Assembly (NCBI GenBank): GCA_021286935.1
Contig: JAJTBI010000016.1
Coordinates: forward strand, 1-46,085
Source of the DNA: Geobacteraceae bacterium
Lineage (GTDB): Bacteria > Desulfobacterota > Desulfuromonadia > Geobacterales > Pseudopelobacteraceae
Reading direction: 5' to 3'
Length of the DNA: 46,085 nt
Shown here: in pieces, positions 16,561-25,785 of the stretch
Numbering within the stretch: the first letter of the stretch is position 1
How the letters are laid out: every line of letters begins with the position of its first letter
The notes under the pieces: generated by a model
What the model saw: the letters and a program-made list of their open reading frames with translations, nothing else
Told to the model about the DNA's origin: nothing
Database searches by the model: none
Made by a program: the position numbers and the translations under genes

Positions 16561-18138
16561 ATGCCTTTTTTATTCCGCAACCTTACCCTGCAACCAGGCG
16601 AGGATGAAGGACGTCTGGCTGTCCTGACAGCACGCTGCTTCGGGCTTGATCCCACAGCCTTGCTACAGTTCCGTATCCTGCGTAAAGGGGTAGATGCCCG
16701 CAAAAAGCCACGTGTTTTGATGGTTTACACGGTTAGCTTCTGTCTGGCTGATGAGGCCGGTTTCTGGAAACGTCATCAGGGCACGCCCAATTTAGAGCAA
16801 CTTTCCGTTGAGCCCCCTCAAATTTTTACCAAACGCGCCAGCACTGATCCGATTGTGATTGTCGGCATGGGACCGGCCGGACTGTTCTGTGCCCTGCGGC
16901 TAGCAGCCTATGGCATCCCTGTAACCATCCTTGAACGGGGTAAACCGGTTGAGGAGCGGGTACAGGATGTGGCCCGTTTCTGGCGGGATGGACAGCTTGA
17001 TACAGAAAGCAATGTCCAGTTTGGTGAAGGTGGCGCCGGTACCTTTTCCGACGGCAAACTGACCTGCCGCCTGCGTGACCCCAATACCGGCTGGGTGCTG
17101 GACCAACTGATCCGCTTTGGCGCACCGCCGGAGATCCGTTACCAGGCCAAGCCCCATGTCGGTACGGACCGGCTGCGCAGTGTGGTTGCCGCCCTGCGGG
17201 CCGGTCTGCTGGAAAGCGGCGCTGATCTGCGTTTTTCCACCTGTCTGACTGATCTTGTCAGCACAAACGGCCAGCTTAAGGCAGTACGCAGCAACCAACA
17301 GGATGAACTGCCCTGCAGGCATCTGGTGCTGGCCATCGGCCACAGCGCCAGAGATACCTATGCCATGCTGTCACGCAAGAATCTGGTGATGGAGCCGAAG
17401 CCGTTTGCCATCGGTCTGCGGGTGGAACACCCCCAAGGGCTGATTGATCGGATTCAGTATGGCAAGCCTCACCCTGCCCTGCCTAAGGCAGATTACGCCC
17501 TGACCTACAATAACAATCTGACCAAACGCAGCTGCTATTCCTTCTGCATGTGTCCCGGTGGGCTGGTGGTTGCCAGTTCGTCAGAGCCTGAGATGGTGGT
17601 TGCTAACGGCATGAGTAATCTGGGACGGGACTCCGGCCTTGCCAACAGCGCTTTAGTGGTCAATGTGCGTCCCGAAGATTTTGATGGCAGCGATCCGTTG
17701 GCCGGGGTCCGTTTTCAGCAACAGTGGGAGCGTACCGCCTTTACCGCCGGCGGAGGGAGCTACCGTGCCCCGGCCCAGAACCTGCTGGCCTTTACCGGGC
17801 AGGGCAGAGGCGGCTACCAATCAAGCTACCGTCCTGGCACGACCGAGGCTGATTTGGCAACCGTACTACCGGAGTATGTGACGACGACCCTGCGTGAAGG
17901 AATTGCATCGTTTGATCGGAAGATGAAAGGATTTGTAACACGGGAAGCAACCTTGACCGGGGTGGAGACCCGCACCTCAGCCCCGTTGCGGATTGTGCGT
18001 AATGACGAACTGCAGTCCCCTTCGCTACAGGGGCTGTATCCCTGCGGCGAAGGGGCCGGTTATGCGGGTGGTATTATGTCGGCTGCCTTGGACGGGGTGC
18101 GGGTGGCGGATACGATTGCGGAACAATTAACAGACTAA
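16561..18138 (+). CDS. FAD-dependent dehydrogenase (COG2509-like)
   Basis: 525 residues. A short N-terminal alpha/beta domain (about 1-95) precedes the FAD-binding fold starting IVIVGMGPAGLFCALRLA. FGEGGAGTFSDGKL and the C-terminal YPCGEGAGYAGGIMSAALDG close the FAD site. It matches the uncharacterised NAD(FAD)-utilizing dehydrogenase family found widely in bacteria; the substrate is unknown. It begins 4 bases after the receiver gene, so it is the last gene of that cluster, and converges on trmO. Confidence 0.88.
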   Translation: MPFLFRNLTLQPGEDEGRLAVLTARCFGLDPTALLQFRILRKGVDARKKPRVLMVYTVSFCLADEAGFWKRHQGTPNLEQLSVEPPQIFTKRASTDPIVIVGMGPAGLFCALRLAAYGIPVTILERGKPVEERVQDVARFWRDGQLDTESNVQFGEGGAGTFSDGKLTCRLRDPNTGWVLDQLIRFGAPPEIRYQAKPHVGTDRLRSVVAALRAGLLESGADLRFSTCLTDLVSTNGQLKAVRSNQQDELPCRHLVLAIGHSARDTYAMLSRKNLVMEPKPFAIGLRVEHPQGLIDRIQYGKPHPALPKADYALTYNNNLTKRSCYSFCMCPGGLVVASSSEPEMVVANGMSNLGRDSGLANSALVVNVRPEDFDGSDPLAGVRFQQQWERTAFTAGGGSYRAPAQNLLAFTGQGRGGYQSSYRPGTTEADLATVLPEYVTTTLREGIASFDRKMKGFVTREATLTGVETRTSAPLRIVRNDELQSPSLQGLYPCGEGAGYAGGIMSAALDGVRVADTIAEQLTD

Positions 18139-18156
18139 TTCCACTGCCAATTGCAG

Positions 18157-18663
18157 CTAAAACTCGTGCGGTATCCCCAAAATATGCAGCATCAGATGTT
18201 CCTTGTCCGGAAGGTCGTCGATCCAGCCATAGTTGGCATCAGTTTTGGTATCCAGATCCCGAATATACGGCTTTATATCCAGTAGCGGTGTGTTATCGAA
18301 CACATCCAGTGGAGAGGTATAGATGCGGGCTCCCTCTACAGATAGCAGCCTGACCACGCTGAGACCGATTGGATTGGGACGTGCCGGTGAACGGCTGGCA
18401 AACAGACCAACCGTAACGGCACCATCGGTCCAAGGCGGGCTGATCTGCATCCGGCATGGTTTGGTCAGGCGATCAACATAGAAGAGCAGGTACAGGTAGG
18501 CATAGGAATCCAGCCGGTGCAGCCCTGCTGCATAGGCCGGATCCAGCTCAACATAGAACTGTCGTTGAGCCGGATCATTGTCGCTAACCGGTTGATAGGG
18601 AGCGCCACTGGCAAGGCTGTAAGGGGTATGGATTGTACCAATCTCCTGCAGACAGATTGACAT
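18157..18663 (-). CDS. trmO: tRNA (N6-threonylcarbamoyladenosine37-N6)-methyltransferase TrmO
   Basis: 168 residues of the TsaA/YaeB beta-barrel family. GTIHTPYS at the start and the signature FASRSPARPNPIGLS around the middle, plus LDVFDNTPLLDIKPYI, mark SAM-dependent TrmO, which methylates t6A37 of tRNA-Thr. It is shorter than E. coli TrmO (about 235 residues), lacking its C-terminal extension, as in many short homologues. It starts 2 bases after proA ends. Confidence 0.88.
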   Translation of the reverse strand: MSICLQEIGTIHTPYSLASGAPYQPVSDNDPAQRQFYVELDPAYAAGLHRLDSYAYLYLLFYVDRLTKPCRMQISPPWTDGAVTVGLFASRSPARPNPIGLSVVRLLSVEGARIYTSPLDVFDNTPLLDIKPYIRDLDTKTDANYGWIDDLPDKEHLMLHILGIPHEF

Positions 18664-18665
18664 GG

Positions 18666-19922
18666 TTATGCCCGTACTTGGCCGTTGCCATAGACAATGA
18701 ACTTGGTGGTGGTCAGATCTTCCAGCCCCATTGGACCAAAGGAGTGCAGCTTGGTGGTGGAGATGCCGATCTCGGCACCCAAACCCAGTTGACCGCCATC
18801 ATTAAAGCGGGTTGAGGCATTAACCAGTACGCAGGATGAGTTGACTTCGCGGATAAAGCGCTGGGCATTGGCATAATCACTGGTCACAATCACCTCGCTG
18901 TGCAGTGAACCGTACTGATTGATATGGTCAATGGCAGCATCCATATCATCCACTACCCTGCAGGCCAGGATCAGTTCCAGGTATTCGGCAGCCCAATCCT
19001 CTTCCGTGGCAACCTTTGCTTGGGGTGCGTACTTCCTGAACTCCTCATCTCCCCGTAATTCTACCTGCAGTTCGCCCATTGTTTTGGCAAAGGCTGGAAT
19101 AAAGTTTGCCGCCACATCCTTATGGATCAGCAGGGTCTCCAGGGCGTTGCAGACACCGGGGCGTTGGGTCTTGGCGTTGATGATGATCCGGGTGGCCATC
19201 TCAAAATCAGCCGAGGCGTCCACAAACAGGTGGCAGACCCCTTTGTAATGTTTGATGACCGGAATGCGGGAGTTCTCCACCACAAAGCGGATCAGGCTCT
19301 CGCCGCCACGGGGGATGATCAGGTCAATCAGCTCTTCCTGTTTCAGCATCTCCAGCACCCCTTCACGCTCCGTGAACGGGATCAGCGATAGGGCGGCTTC
19401 AGGTATATTCAGCTGCTTCATCACTCCCTGCAGGGTGGCAGCAATGGCCCGGTTGGAATGGATCGCCTCGGAGCCGCCCCGCAATACCACGGCGTTGCCG
19501 GACTTGAGGCAGAGCGCGGCCGCATCAGCAGTCACATTGGGCCGGGATTCATAGACAATCCCGATCACGCCCAGCGGAATCCGCATCTTGCCCACCATCA
19601 GGCCGTTGGGACGTTTCCACATCTTCGTCACTTCACCCACCGGGTCGGCCAGGGCCGCTACCTCACGCAGGGCATCGGCCATCCCCTTGATCCGCTTGGC
19701 ATCCAGCATCAGGCGGTCCAGCATGGCATCGGACAGCCCCTTCTCCTTGCCCGCTGCCAGGTCCTTGGCATTTTCAGCAATCAGGCTATCGGCACCAGCC
19801 ACCAGGGCGTCGGCCATCTTCAGCAGCATCTCATTTTTTACGGTGGTGGAAAGCTGCGCCAGGGCAATGGAGGCCTGGCGGGCGTTTTTTGCAATGGTGG
19901 CAACCTGTTCTGCAATGGTCAT
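18666..19922 (-). CDS. proA: Glutamate-5-semialdehyde dehydrogenase (gamma-glutamyl phosphate reductase)
   Basis: 418 residues, standard length. Catalytic Cys258 lies in [12 protein letters not shown], with NADPH-binding [14 protein letters not shown], and the C-terminal [20 protein letters not shown] and [10 protein letters not shown] conserved in ProA. It reduces gamma-glutamyl phosphate in proline synthesis. proB is not in the window. The start codon overlaps the stop of dinD (ATGA), an unusual partner for a proline gene. Confidence 0.97.
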   Translation of the reverse strand: MTIAEQVATIAKNARQASIALAQLSTTVKNEMLLKMADALVAGADSLIAENAKDLAAGKEKGLSDAMLDRLMLDAKRIKGMADALREVAALADPVGEVTKMWKRPNGLMVGKMRIPLGVIGIVYESRPNVTADAAALCLKSGNAVVLRGGSEAIHSNRAIAATLQGVMKQLNIPEAALSLIPFTEREGVLEMLKQEELIDLIIPRGGESLIRFVVENSRIPVIKHYKGVCHLFVDASADFEMATRIIINAKTQRPGVCNALETLLIHKDVAANFIPAFAKTMGELQVELRGDEEFRKYAPQAKVATEEDWAAEYLELILACRVVDDMDAAIDHINQYGSLHSEVIVTSDYANAQRFIREVNSSCVLVNASTRFNDGGQLGLGAEIGISTTKLHSFGPMGLEDLTTTKFIVYGNGQVRA

Positions 19923-20776
19923 GATGATTTCCTCTTTGACGTACGTTTGGTTCCCTGTTTGATAAGCTGCTTTTCTTCTGATTTCAAGCGTCGCTCCAGC
20001 TTTTTTAAATCCTCTGCCGGAGGTAACGCTTCAGGCTTGATACCACGGTCTGTCAGCACCTTGCGAACATCCTGATTATTCTTGATATGTTCATTGGCAA
20101 TGGTGTTTTCGTGACGCAGATCATCGCGGCGGATGTTGAAGTTGGTTATCTCCGTGGCAAAGTCCTTTGCCTTGATGGTGATAGTAGGCAGGAAATCCGC
20201 CAGTGCCCGGTTATCGGGTACACCCATCCGATCTTTCATCTGCTGGGTACTTTGCCCGCCAAACAGAGCCGCGTCACCCTTACTGCGAATTCTGGCAAAG
20301 CCGCTATTGTCGCCAACCCGTTCAAAGATCAGACCGGAAAGTTCTTTCTCTGAAAGGCTCAATTTCTGACGGGCGGTCAGCCGCTCCTGTTCTTCAAGGC
20401 GCTTCTCAATCAGCTCAATCCGACGGGTCTGGACGGCAAAGTAGGTCTGGGCAAAGGCAATTTCTGTTTTACGAGGATCACCGTTCTGGGCAATCAGATA
20501 GCAGGCGTAGCGGGTAAGAGCTATATCTTCAATCGGTCGTTCCGCGCCAGAGCCGATATCGACCATTTTCCTGACGTCAGGAAAATGGTCTGTAACTGCA
20601 TGGCCTGCGGTTTGGCAGGCTGTCTTTGCTTTATCAATAACTTTGACAAAGTTTTCCCACTTAGAATAGCCAAGCAAACCTTGCAGATCACGGGCAAACC
20701 AAAACTCTTCGCCGTCAATCTGTTGGGCATACTCTTCAAAGTTTTTGTGCAGTTGGATGATAAGGTCGTTTTTCAT
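19919..20776 (-). CDS. dinD: DNA damage-inducible protein D-like (DinD)
   Basis: 285 residues. The N-terminal BRO-N-like region includes [21 protein letters not shown], then [19 protein letters not shown] and [15 protein letters not shown]; the middle contains [22 protein letters not shown]. These match DinD/DNA-damage-inducible proteins, which in E. coli are LexA-regulated and inhibit RecA filaments. Homologues often sit in restriction-modification or other defence islands. Here it is fused into a housekeeping operon: 4-base overlaps with a gene fragment upstream and with proA downstream. No LexA box was identified. Confidence 0.85.
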   Translation of the reverse strand: MKNDLIIQLHKNFEEYAQQIDGEEFWFARDLQGLLGYSKWENFVKVIDKAKTACQTAGHAVTDHFPDVRKMVDIGSGAERPIEDIALTRYACYLIAQNGDPRKTEIAFAQTYFAVQTRRIELIEKRLEEQERLTARQKLSLSEKELSGLIFERVGDNSGFARIRSKGDAALFGGQSTQQMKDRMGVPDNRALADFLPTITIKAKDFATEITNFNIRRDDLRHENTIANEHIKNNQDVRKVLTDRGIKPEALPPAEDLKKLERRLKSEEKQLIKQGTKRTSKRKSS

Positions 20777-20934
20777 GGTTTAGCCTTTGGTGACTTTTTT
20801 GCTGATTTATCTGTCATTACCAGCGGCGCAGTAAGTTTCTGATAACGTTCAAACAGAAAGGCCACCCGCTCGGCCTCGGTTTTGAAACCGGTTTTGCCAT
20901 AGGCGGCATCAACCACCTTTTGAGAAGCTAGCCT
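20773..20934 (-). pseudogene. 3' fragment of an unknown gene between glnE and dinD
   Basis: Open frame on the minus strand ending at a TGA (20773-20775) that overlaps the dinD start. The readable part runs KVVDAAYGKTGFKTEAERV, then FLFERYQKLTAPLV and a Lys-rich tail. It looks like the C-terminus of a longer protein whose 5' part has been lost at the glnE 3' end. A GTG at 20916 could start a 47-residue peptide but has no clear ribosome site. The tail resembles C-termini seen near restriction or DinD islands, but I cannot name the family. Confidence 0.5.
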
Positions 20935-23900
20935 TCAGCCAACTCTCCCAGAATCCGTTCAAAGACATCCCGGATTCCTTCGGTGGTGGCCTCATAATCT
21001 TTCAAAAGTGCCTCGCCCGGATGGCGTAGGTGTGGGTCATAGGCCAGACGGCGAGCCAGTTTGTCCAGGTAGCGTTGGTCCCCGGCAAGGTCGTTGATGG
21101 AGTGATCATGCAGCAGACGTAACCGGTTTTCCAACTTGCGCAGGAACTTATAGCCGGCAATCAGGGTGTCTGCCTGCTGTTCGCTGATGATGCCAAGAAT
21201 CTGGATCTCTTTCAGAGCCACTACGGTATTCTGGGTGCGTAGTTCCGGATAGCGTTGGCCATAGCGCAGCTGCAGGTACTGGGCGATAAACTCTACATCC
21301 ACCATGCCGCCGCGGCCGGTCTTGATATTGTAGGAACCGGCGGTCTCTTTGGCAATCTCGTTTTCCATCCGCATCCGCAGGCGGTGAATCTCCTGGCGTC
21401 CTTCTTCTCCCAGCGACGCACCGTAGACCATCTGCCGGATAACAGCATCAATGCTGCTGCGCAGGACAGGTTCGCCCAGTACCACCCGCGCTTTTGCCAT
21501 GGCCTGGCGTTCCCAGACCTGGGCTTCAGTGCGGTGGTAGGTAAGGAACGACTCCAGCGAGGTAACCAGCGGTCCGGCATTACCCGATGGGCGCAGACGG
21601 GTATCCAGCTTATAGACGTAGCCTTCACGGGTAGCGGTGGAGAGGATCGAGATCAGCTTCTGGGCTAATTTGGCAAAATACTCGTGATTACTGATCTGTT
21701 TATCACCATCTGTGTATCCCTGGTGGTCATAGATAAAGATGATATCCAGGTCAGAGTGATAATTAAGCTCTTCTCCGCCCAGCTTTCCCATGCCGACGAT
21801 TGCCAGACTGGCACTGTGGAATTGCCCATTATCCTGATAGCGAGGCCGTCCGAACCGGGCCAGTTCCGTGGTGGCAAGTCGGTAGGCTTCTTCAAGGCAG
21901 ACCTCGGCCAGACAGGAAAGTTGAGAGGCGATCGCCCCCTGGCGTAAATGACCATGAATATCGTTCAGACCGATCCGCAGGAACTCTTCGTTGCGGTAGC
22001 GCCGTAGGACATCCAGCCGCTCCTCAAAATCTTCTGCCTGCAGCAGCAGGCTGGAAAGCTCCTCATCCATCACCTCCCGTGGTTTAACCATGGAGGCGTA
22101 GGTATGGGCCACCATTGACTCCAGCAGTTCCGGGTGGCTGATCAGAATCTTTGACAGGAAGGCCGAGGTGCCGAACAGGGTGGCCAGCAGTCGCAGGGCA
22201 TCATGGTTTTCCGCCAGCAGGGCATAGCAGGATGATCTGCCGCTGATGACGGAAAGGAAGCGCTCGACATGGGCCAGGGCCATATCCGGATCAGGCGCCT
22301 CAAGCAGTGCCTGCAGGAATGGCGGGGCGATCTGGGCATGGATACGGCGGTTACGTTCGGTGACGTTGCCTTTAACCGGGCCGCTGCGCAGCAGGGCCAG
22401 GTTGTCAAAGGCCCGGTCCACATCCTCTAGCCGCCGCTCTGCCAGCATATCCTTGACCAGGTCCGGTTCGGCCTTGGTATCCAGCAGATAGAGGATTTCC
22501 GGTTTTGTCTGCTGATGCTGAAGCTGCTCATCACGACTGTGGAACAGGCTGCCAAAGATAGCGGCAACCCGTTGGCGGTGCTGTTCAAGGGTCTCGTTAA
22601 AACGTTGCAGGCCGTTATCCCGCAGGAATCCGCTACGGCGGGCCAGCGCCAGCAGTTCGTCCTCTTTTGCCGGCAGGCTGTGGGTCTGTCGTTCCTGTAC
22701 CACCTGAATACGGTGCTCAACAGTACGCAGAAAACGGTAGGCCTCGCTCAACTGCTGGCGATCATCATCACTGATAAGTTTAGCCTCAGCCAGTAGCTCC
22801 AGTGCAATCAGTGAGTTGCGCTCACGCAGGCGGGGCATCTTGCCGGCGTAGACCAGCTGCAGGGCCTGAATAAAGAACTCGATCTCCCTGATCCCTCCCC
22901 TGCCCAGCTTGAGGTTGATTTCACCTTCCCGGTTGCGGGTCAGGGAGGCATCAATCCGTTGTTTCATCAGCTTCATATCTTCGATCAGGGTGTAGTCGAG
23001 ATACTTGCGGTAGACAAAGGGGATCAGGGTCTGCAGCAGCTGTTCGCCCAGTTCACGTGAGCCGGCCACCGGACGGGCCTTGAGCATGGCGGTCCGTTCC
23101 CATGACTGTCCCCAGGATTCATAGTAGATCTCGGCAGAACGTAGCGATACCGCCATGTCACCGGACTTTCCTTCAGGCCGCAACCCCACATCCACCCGGA
23201 AGACAAAGCCGTCTTCGGTAACCTGGTTCATTGCCTTGGTGACCTGTTCAGCCAGTTTGTTAAAGAAGGCGTGCAGGGAGATCACGCCCTTGCGTCCGCC
23301 ACGGCCATCGTCAATGCCGGCGGTTTTTCCTTTATCAGTCTCGTAAAAATAGATGATATCGATATCAGAGGAAAAGTTCAGTTCCCGTCCGCCAAATTTG
23401 CCCATGCCCAGGATGGTCATGACGGTCGGCCGGAGGCCGTCAGAGGTCTCCTTGAGCGGGGTGCCGTACTCCTGAACCAGCAGGCGATGGCAGGTCTCGT
23501 AAGCGACCTGCAAGGTGGCCGAAGCAAGATCTGACAGCTCTCTGGTCACCTCTTCCAATGGCGCCAGACCGTTCAGGTCACGGGCGGCAATACGAAGGAT
23601 TTCAAAACGTTTGAAGCAGCGTAGTACCTTCATTAAGCTCTGCAGGTCAGCATGGTCCGGTATGTTGCGACGCAGGCCAGCCAGCAGTTCAGCCCTGGTA
23701 CGGGACTGCTCCAGTTCATTGTCGGCAAAGAGACGGGAGAAAAAGGACGGTTCCTTGAAGATCAGGTTGGTCAGAAATGGTGAGGCGCCGCAGAGAAACA
23801 TACACTGGCCAAGTCGTCTGCGGTTGGCGATGACAGTCATCAGGTGGTTGCGATCAAGTATCCCCACCAAACGTTCAAAGCCGTTTAAGGCCATATCCGG

Positions 23901-24107
23901 CGAAGGGGTATGCAGTGCGGCCAGTGCCAGTTTCAGCAGGGTTTCAACGGGGAAAAGCCCTGCCATCAGCAGCAGGTTGGTTGCCGAGCGGGCTCCATAG
24001 GCAAAGCCGGACTGTTCCAACAGCCGGATCAGCTCCTGATCACGGGACGGCTCATCTTCGAGGGCCATGATCCAGGAAAAGTTATGGTCAAAACGGGTGC
24101 TTGGCAT
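20928..24107 (-). CDS. glnE: Bifunctional glutamine synthetase adenylyltransferase/adenylyl-removing enzyme
   Basis: 1059 residues, longer than E. coli GlnE (about 946). Two nucleotidyltransferase domains are visible: GGRELNFSSDIDIIYFYE in the N-terminal (deadenylylating) half and GGEELNYHSDLDIIFIYD in the C-terminal (adenylylating) half, each with a helical domain including GRGGIREIEFFIQ and GRGGMVDVEFIAQ. It adjusts glutamine synthetase activity to nitrogen status with PII. It starts 1 base after mtnA ends and its 3' end abuts the fragment preceding dinD. Confidence 0.96.
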   Translation of the reverse strand: MPSTRFDHNFSWIMALEDEPSRDQELIRLLEQSGFAYGARSATNLLLMAGLFPVETLLKLALAALHTPSPDMALNGFERLVGILDRNHLMTVIANRRRLGQCMFLCGASPFLTNLIFKEPSFFSRLFADNELEQSRTRAELLAGLRRNIPDHADLQSLMKVLRCFKRFEILRIAARDLNGLAPLEEVTRELSDLASATLQVAYETCHRLLVQEYGTPLKETSDGLRPTVMTILGMGKFGGRELNFSSDIDIIYFYETDKGKTAGIDDGRGGRKGVISLHAFFNKLAEQVTKAMNQVTEDGFVFRVDVGLRPEGKSGDMAVSLRSAEIYYESWGQSWERTAMLKARPVAGSRELGEQLLQTLIPFVYRKYLDYTLIEDMKLMKQRIDASLTRNREGEINLKLGRGGIREIEFFIQALQLVYAGKMPRLRERNSLIALELLAEAKLISDDDRQQLSEAYRFLRTVEHRIQVVQERQTHSLPAKEDELLALARRSGFLRDNGLQRFNETLEQHRQRVAAIFGSLFHSRDEQLQHQQTKPEILYLLDTKAEPDLVKDMLAERRLEDVDRAFDNLALLRSGPVKGNVTERNRRIHAQIAPPFLQALLEAPDPDMALAHVERFLSVISGRSSCYALLAENHDALRLLATLFGTSAFLSKILISHPELLESMVAHTYASMVKPREVMDEELSSLLLQAEDFEERLDVLRRYRNEEFLRIGLNDIHGHLRQGAIASQLSCLAEVCLEEAYRLATTELARFGRPRYQDNGQFHSASLAIVGMGKLGGEELNYHSDLDIIFIYDHQGYTDGDKQISNHEYFAKLAQKLISILSTATREGYVYKLDTRLRPSGNAGPLVTSLESFLTYHRTEAQVWERQAMAKARVVLGEPVLRSSIDAVIRQMVYGASLGEEGRQEIHRLRMRMENEIAKETAGSYNIKTGRGGMVDVEFIAQYLQLRYGQRYPELRTQNTVVALKEIQILGIISEQQADTLIAGYKFLRKLENRLRLLHDHSINDLAGDQRYLDKLARRLAYDPHLRHPGEALLKDYEATTEGIRDVFERILGELAEG

Positions 24108-24108
24108 A

Positions 24109-25149
24109 TCAGGCAGCAGCCAGGGCTGCCAGCTCCTTCAGGTAATTACCTTGGGCCACACCGTGCTCGGTGATGATGGCGGTAATGTACTTTGCCGGTG
24201 TCACATCAAAGGAGGGGTTACGCACCTTGACCCCTTCCGGTGCAATCGGCAGACCACGGATATGGGTAACTTCAGTGAAGGGCCGCTCTTCAATCGGGAT
24301 CTGGGAACCATCGCTCAGAGATAGATCCAGTGTGGAGACCGGCGCTGCCACATAGAACGGGATGCCATGCTCTTTGGCCAGCACCGCTACGCTGAAGGTG
24401 CCGATTTTATTGGCGGTATCTCCATTGGCGGCAATCCGGTCCGCGCCAACCACGCAACAGGTGATTTCGCCCCGCGACATGAAAAAACCGGCCATGTTGT
24501 CGGAAATCAGCGTAACCGGAATCTGGTCCTTCATCAGCTCCCAGGTGGTCAGGCGGGCCCCCTGCAGCCAGGGGCGGGTCTCATCGGAAAAGACTTGGAT
24601 TTTTTTGCCCGCCTCATGGGCTGCTCGGATTACCCCCAGGGCGGTGCCGTAGCCTGCGGTTGCCAGACCGCCGGCGTTGCAGTGGGTTAGAATCGTTGCT
24701 CCCTCTGGAATCAGAGCAGCGCCGTGCCTGCCGATGTTTTTGCAGATTGCCAGATCCTCTGCCTCAATCCGGATCGCCTCCTCCTTCAGCCCGGCCCGGA
24801 TGGTTTCCAGGGGGCTGCCTTTCAGAGACAGTGCCTTTTGCTTCATCCGCTCAATGGCCCAGAACAGGTTGACCGCCGTGGGCCGGGTGCGGGCCATCAC
24901 ATCGCAGACGTTATCAAGTTGACGGAAGAATGATTCCTGGGTATCGGCAATGATCTCCCGCGCCCCCAGGGCAACGCCCATGGCAGCGGCTACGCCGATG
25001 GCCGGTGCCCCACGGACCACCATTCCTTTGATCGCCTCTGCCACAGCATTAAAATCAGTATAACGTTGGTAGATCTCTTCCATCGGCAGGCGGGTCTGGT
25101 CAATCATGATCACGGCGTCATCGCGCCATTCTATGGTTCGGAAAGACAT
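24109..25149 (-). CDS. mtnA: Methylthioribose-1-phosphate isomerase
   Basis: 346 residues of the eIF2B-like family: [15 protein letters not shown], catalytic Cys in [20 protein letters not shown] and catalytic Asp in [18 protein letters not shown]. It converts methylthioribose-1-phosphate to methylthioribulose-1-phosphate after MtnP. The ATG at 25149 (MSFRTIEW) is used: GAGGTGG lies just upstream and the promoter at 25184-25212 overlaps the longer reading frame. Downstream salvage genes (mtnB, mtnC, mtnD) are not in the window. Confidence 0.93.
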   Translation of the reverse strand: MSFRTIEWRDDAVIMIDQTRLPMEEIYQRYTDFNAVAEAIKGMVVRGAPAIGVAAAMGVALGAREIIADTQESFFRQLDNVCDVMARTRPTAVNLFWAIERMKQKALSLKGSPLETIRAGLKEEAIRIEAEDLAICKNIGRHGAALIPEGATILTHCNAGGLATAGYGTALGVIRAAHEAGKKIQVFSDETRPWLQGARLTTWELMKDQIPVTLISDNMAGFFMSRGEITCCVVGADRIAANGDTANKIGTFSVAVLAKEHGIPFYVAAPVSTLDLSLSDGSQIPIEERPFTEVTHIRGLPIAPEGVKVRNPSFDVTPAKYITAIITEHGVAQGNYLKELAALAAA

Positions 25150-25183
25150 CTGTGCCACCTCGTTTTGTTTGTTGTTCGGAACC

Positions 25184-25212
25184 GTTATAGCGTCGGCTAC
25201 GGTCTGTTTCAA
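25184..25212 (-). promoter_or_regulatory. Promoter of mtnA-glnE-dinD-proA-trmO
   Basis: On the minus strand TTGAAA (25212-25207) and TATAAC (25189-25184) are separated by 17 bases. The predicted start near 25177 leaves a leader of about 28 bases before the mtnA ATG. It is the only clear promoter seen for the whole minus-strand run. Confidence 0.7.
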
Positions 25213-25295
25213 GCAAAAGCCGTCATTGGCGACATCTATTCGTTACAGAGCTGAGCCGCTGATTCAGCAGGGAGGCACAAAAACGTAAAAAGCGA

Positions 25296-25323
25296 TTGAC
25301 AAAATCGTTAAAACAAATAATAT
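25296..25323 (+). promoter_or_regulatory. Promoter of tRNA-Lys/tRNA-Gln
   Basis: TTGACA at 25296-25301 and TAATAT at 25318-25323, 16 bases apart, followed by a GC-rich discriminator (gcgtcggcg), typical of stringently controlled stable RNA promoters. Confidence 0.75.
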
Positions 25324-25359
25324 GCGTCGGCGTTTCGCGAAAGCAGATGAAGGAGAAAT

Positions 25360-25435
25360 GGACTAGTAGCTCAGTTGGTAGAGCAGGCGACTCTTAATCG
25401 TCAGGTCGTAGGTTCGAACCCTACCTGGTCCACCA
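25360..25435 (+). tRNA. tRNA-Lys (anticodon CTT)
   Basis: A 76-base cloverleaf. Acceptor stem ggactag pairs with ctggtcc, with discriminator A and an encoded CCA. Anticodon loop ctCTTaa gives CTT, reading AAG. T arm gtagg-ttcgaac-cctac. Confidence 0.95.
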
Positions 25436-25461
25436 AGTATCTGTAATCAAATCGATTTTGT

Positions 25462-25535
25462 TGGGGTATCGCCAAGTGGTAAGGCAACGGACTCTGACTC
25501 CGTCACCGCAGGTTCGAATCCTGCTACCCCTGCCA
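25462..25535 (+). tRNA. tRNA-Gln (anticodon CTG)
   Basis: A 74-base cloverleaf. Acceptor tggggta against tacccct with discriminator G and encoded CCA; the first pair is T1-T72 rather than the T1-A72 of E. coli. Anticodon loop ctCTGac gives CTG, reading CAG. T arm gcagg-ttcgaat-cctgc. It lies 26 bases after tRNA-Lys, same transcript. Confidence 0.95.
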
Positions 25536-25566
25536 TGCTTTAAACAATTTTAATCAGTTTGCGGGA

Positions 25567-25595
25567 TTGACTTTTGTAGTAGCGGTTATTATTAT
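25567..25595 (+). promoter_or_regulatory. Promoter of unassigned RNA / MacA-like gene
   Basis: TTGACT at 25567-25572 and TATTAT at 25590-25595 with a 17-base spacer. The predicted start is near 25602, giving an RNA of about 165 bases up to the terminator. Confidence 0.7.
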
Positions 25596-25601
25596 TTTCA
25601 T

Positions 25602-25766
25602 ACATCAGTTAACTCCGCCCGAAAGGAGAATCCTGTTATGTGGACTGCACACTTTAGAATCCGTCCGGTATCCCACTGCAAGGAAGGGTGCCGAAGCTAG
25701 CCTGCCGATGCGTGTTCGGCAGGCAGACAACAACGAACCCCGTGTCGGTTGACACGGGGTTTTTTT
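25602..25766 (+). ncRNA. Unassigned structured RNA (sRNA or riboswitch-like leader)
   Basis: The segment between a good promoter and a strong terminator has no open reading frame of note but several helices: ctcc/ggag with a GAAA-containing loop near 25613-25628, GGTATCCC/GGGTGCC near 25667-25692, and a perfect 9-bp stem gcctgccga (25700-25708) with tcggcaggc (25716-25724), then the terminator hairpin. It stops 20 bases before the MacA-like ATG, which lacks a clear ribosome site. That fits either a free small RNA or a transcription-attenuation leader. I could not match it to GEMM, cobalamin, SAM, TPP, glycine, SRP or 6S consensus by eye. The 5' end is inferred. Confidence 0.55.
25738..25766 (+). 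terminator. Intrinsic terminator upstream of MacA-like gene
   Basis: Perfect 9-bp stem ccccgtgtc (25738-25746) and gacacgggg (25751-25759) with loop GGTT and seven T residues to 25766. Confidence 0.92.
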
Positions 25767-25785
25767 GTGCGTAATCTGCTGCATC

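Noticed and set aside
25149..25212. Longer mtnA from a TTG at 25212
   Set aside because: The frame is open, but its start lies on the -35 box of a good promoter and a normal-length protein starts at 25149 with a ribosome site.
25602..25766. Cobalamin or c-di-GMP (GEMM) riboswitch
   Set aside because: CCACTGC...GGAAGG and GGGTGCCGAAG look faintly like parts of these, but the conserved GEMM GCAAA/GAAA arrangement and the cobalamin GCCAGGAGACC core are absent.
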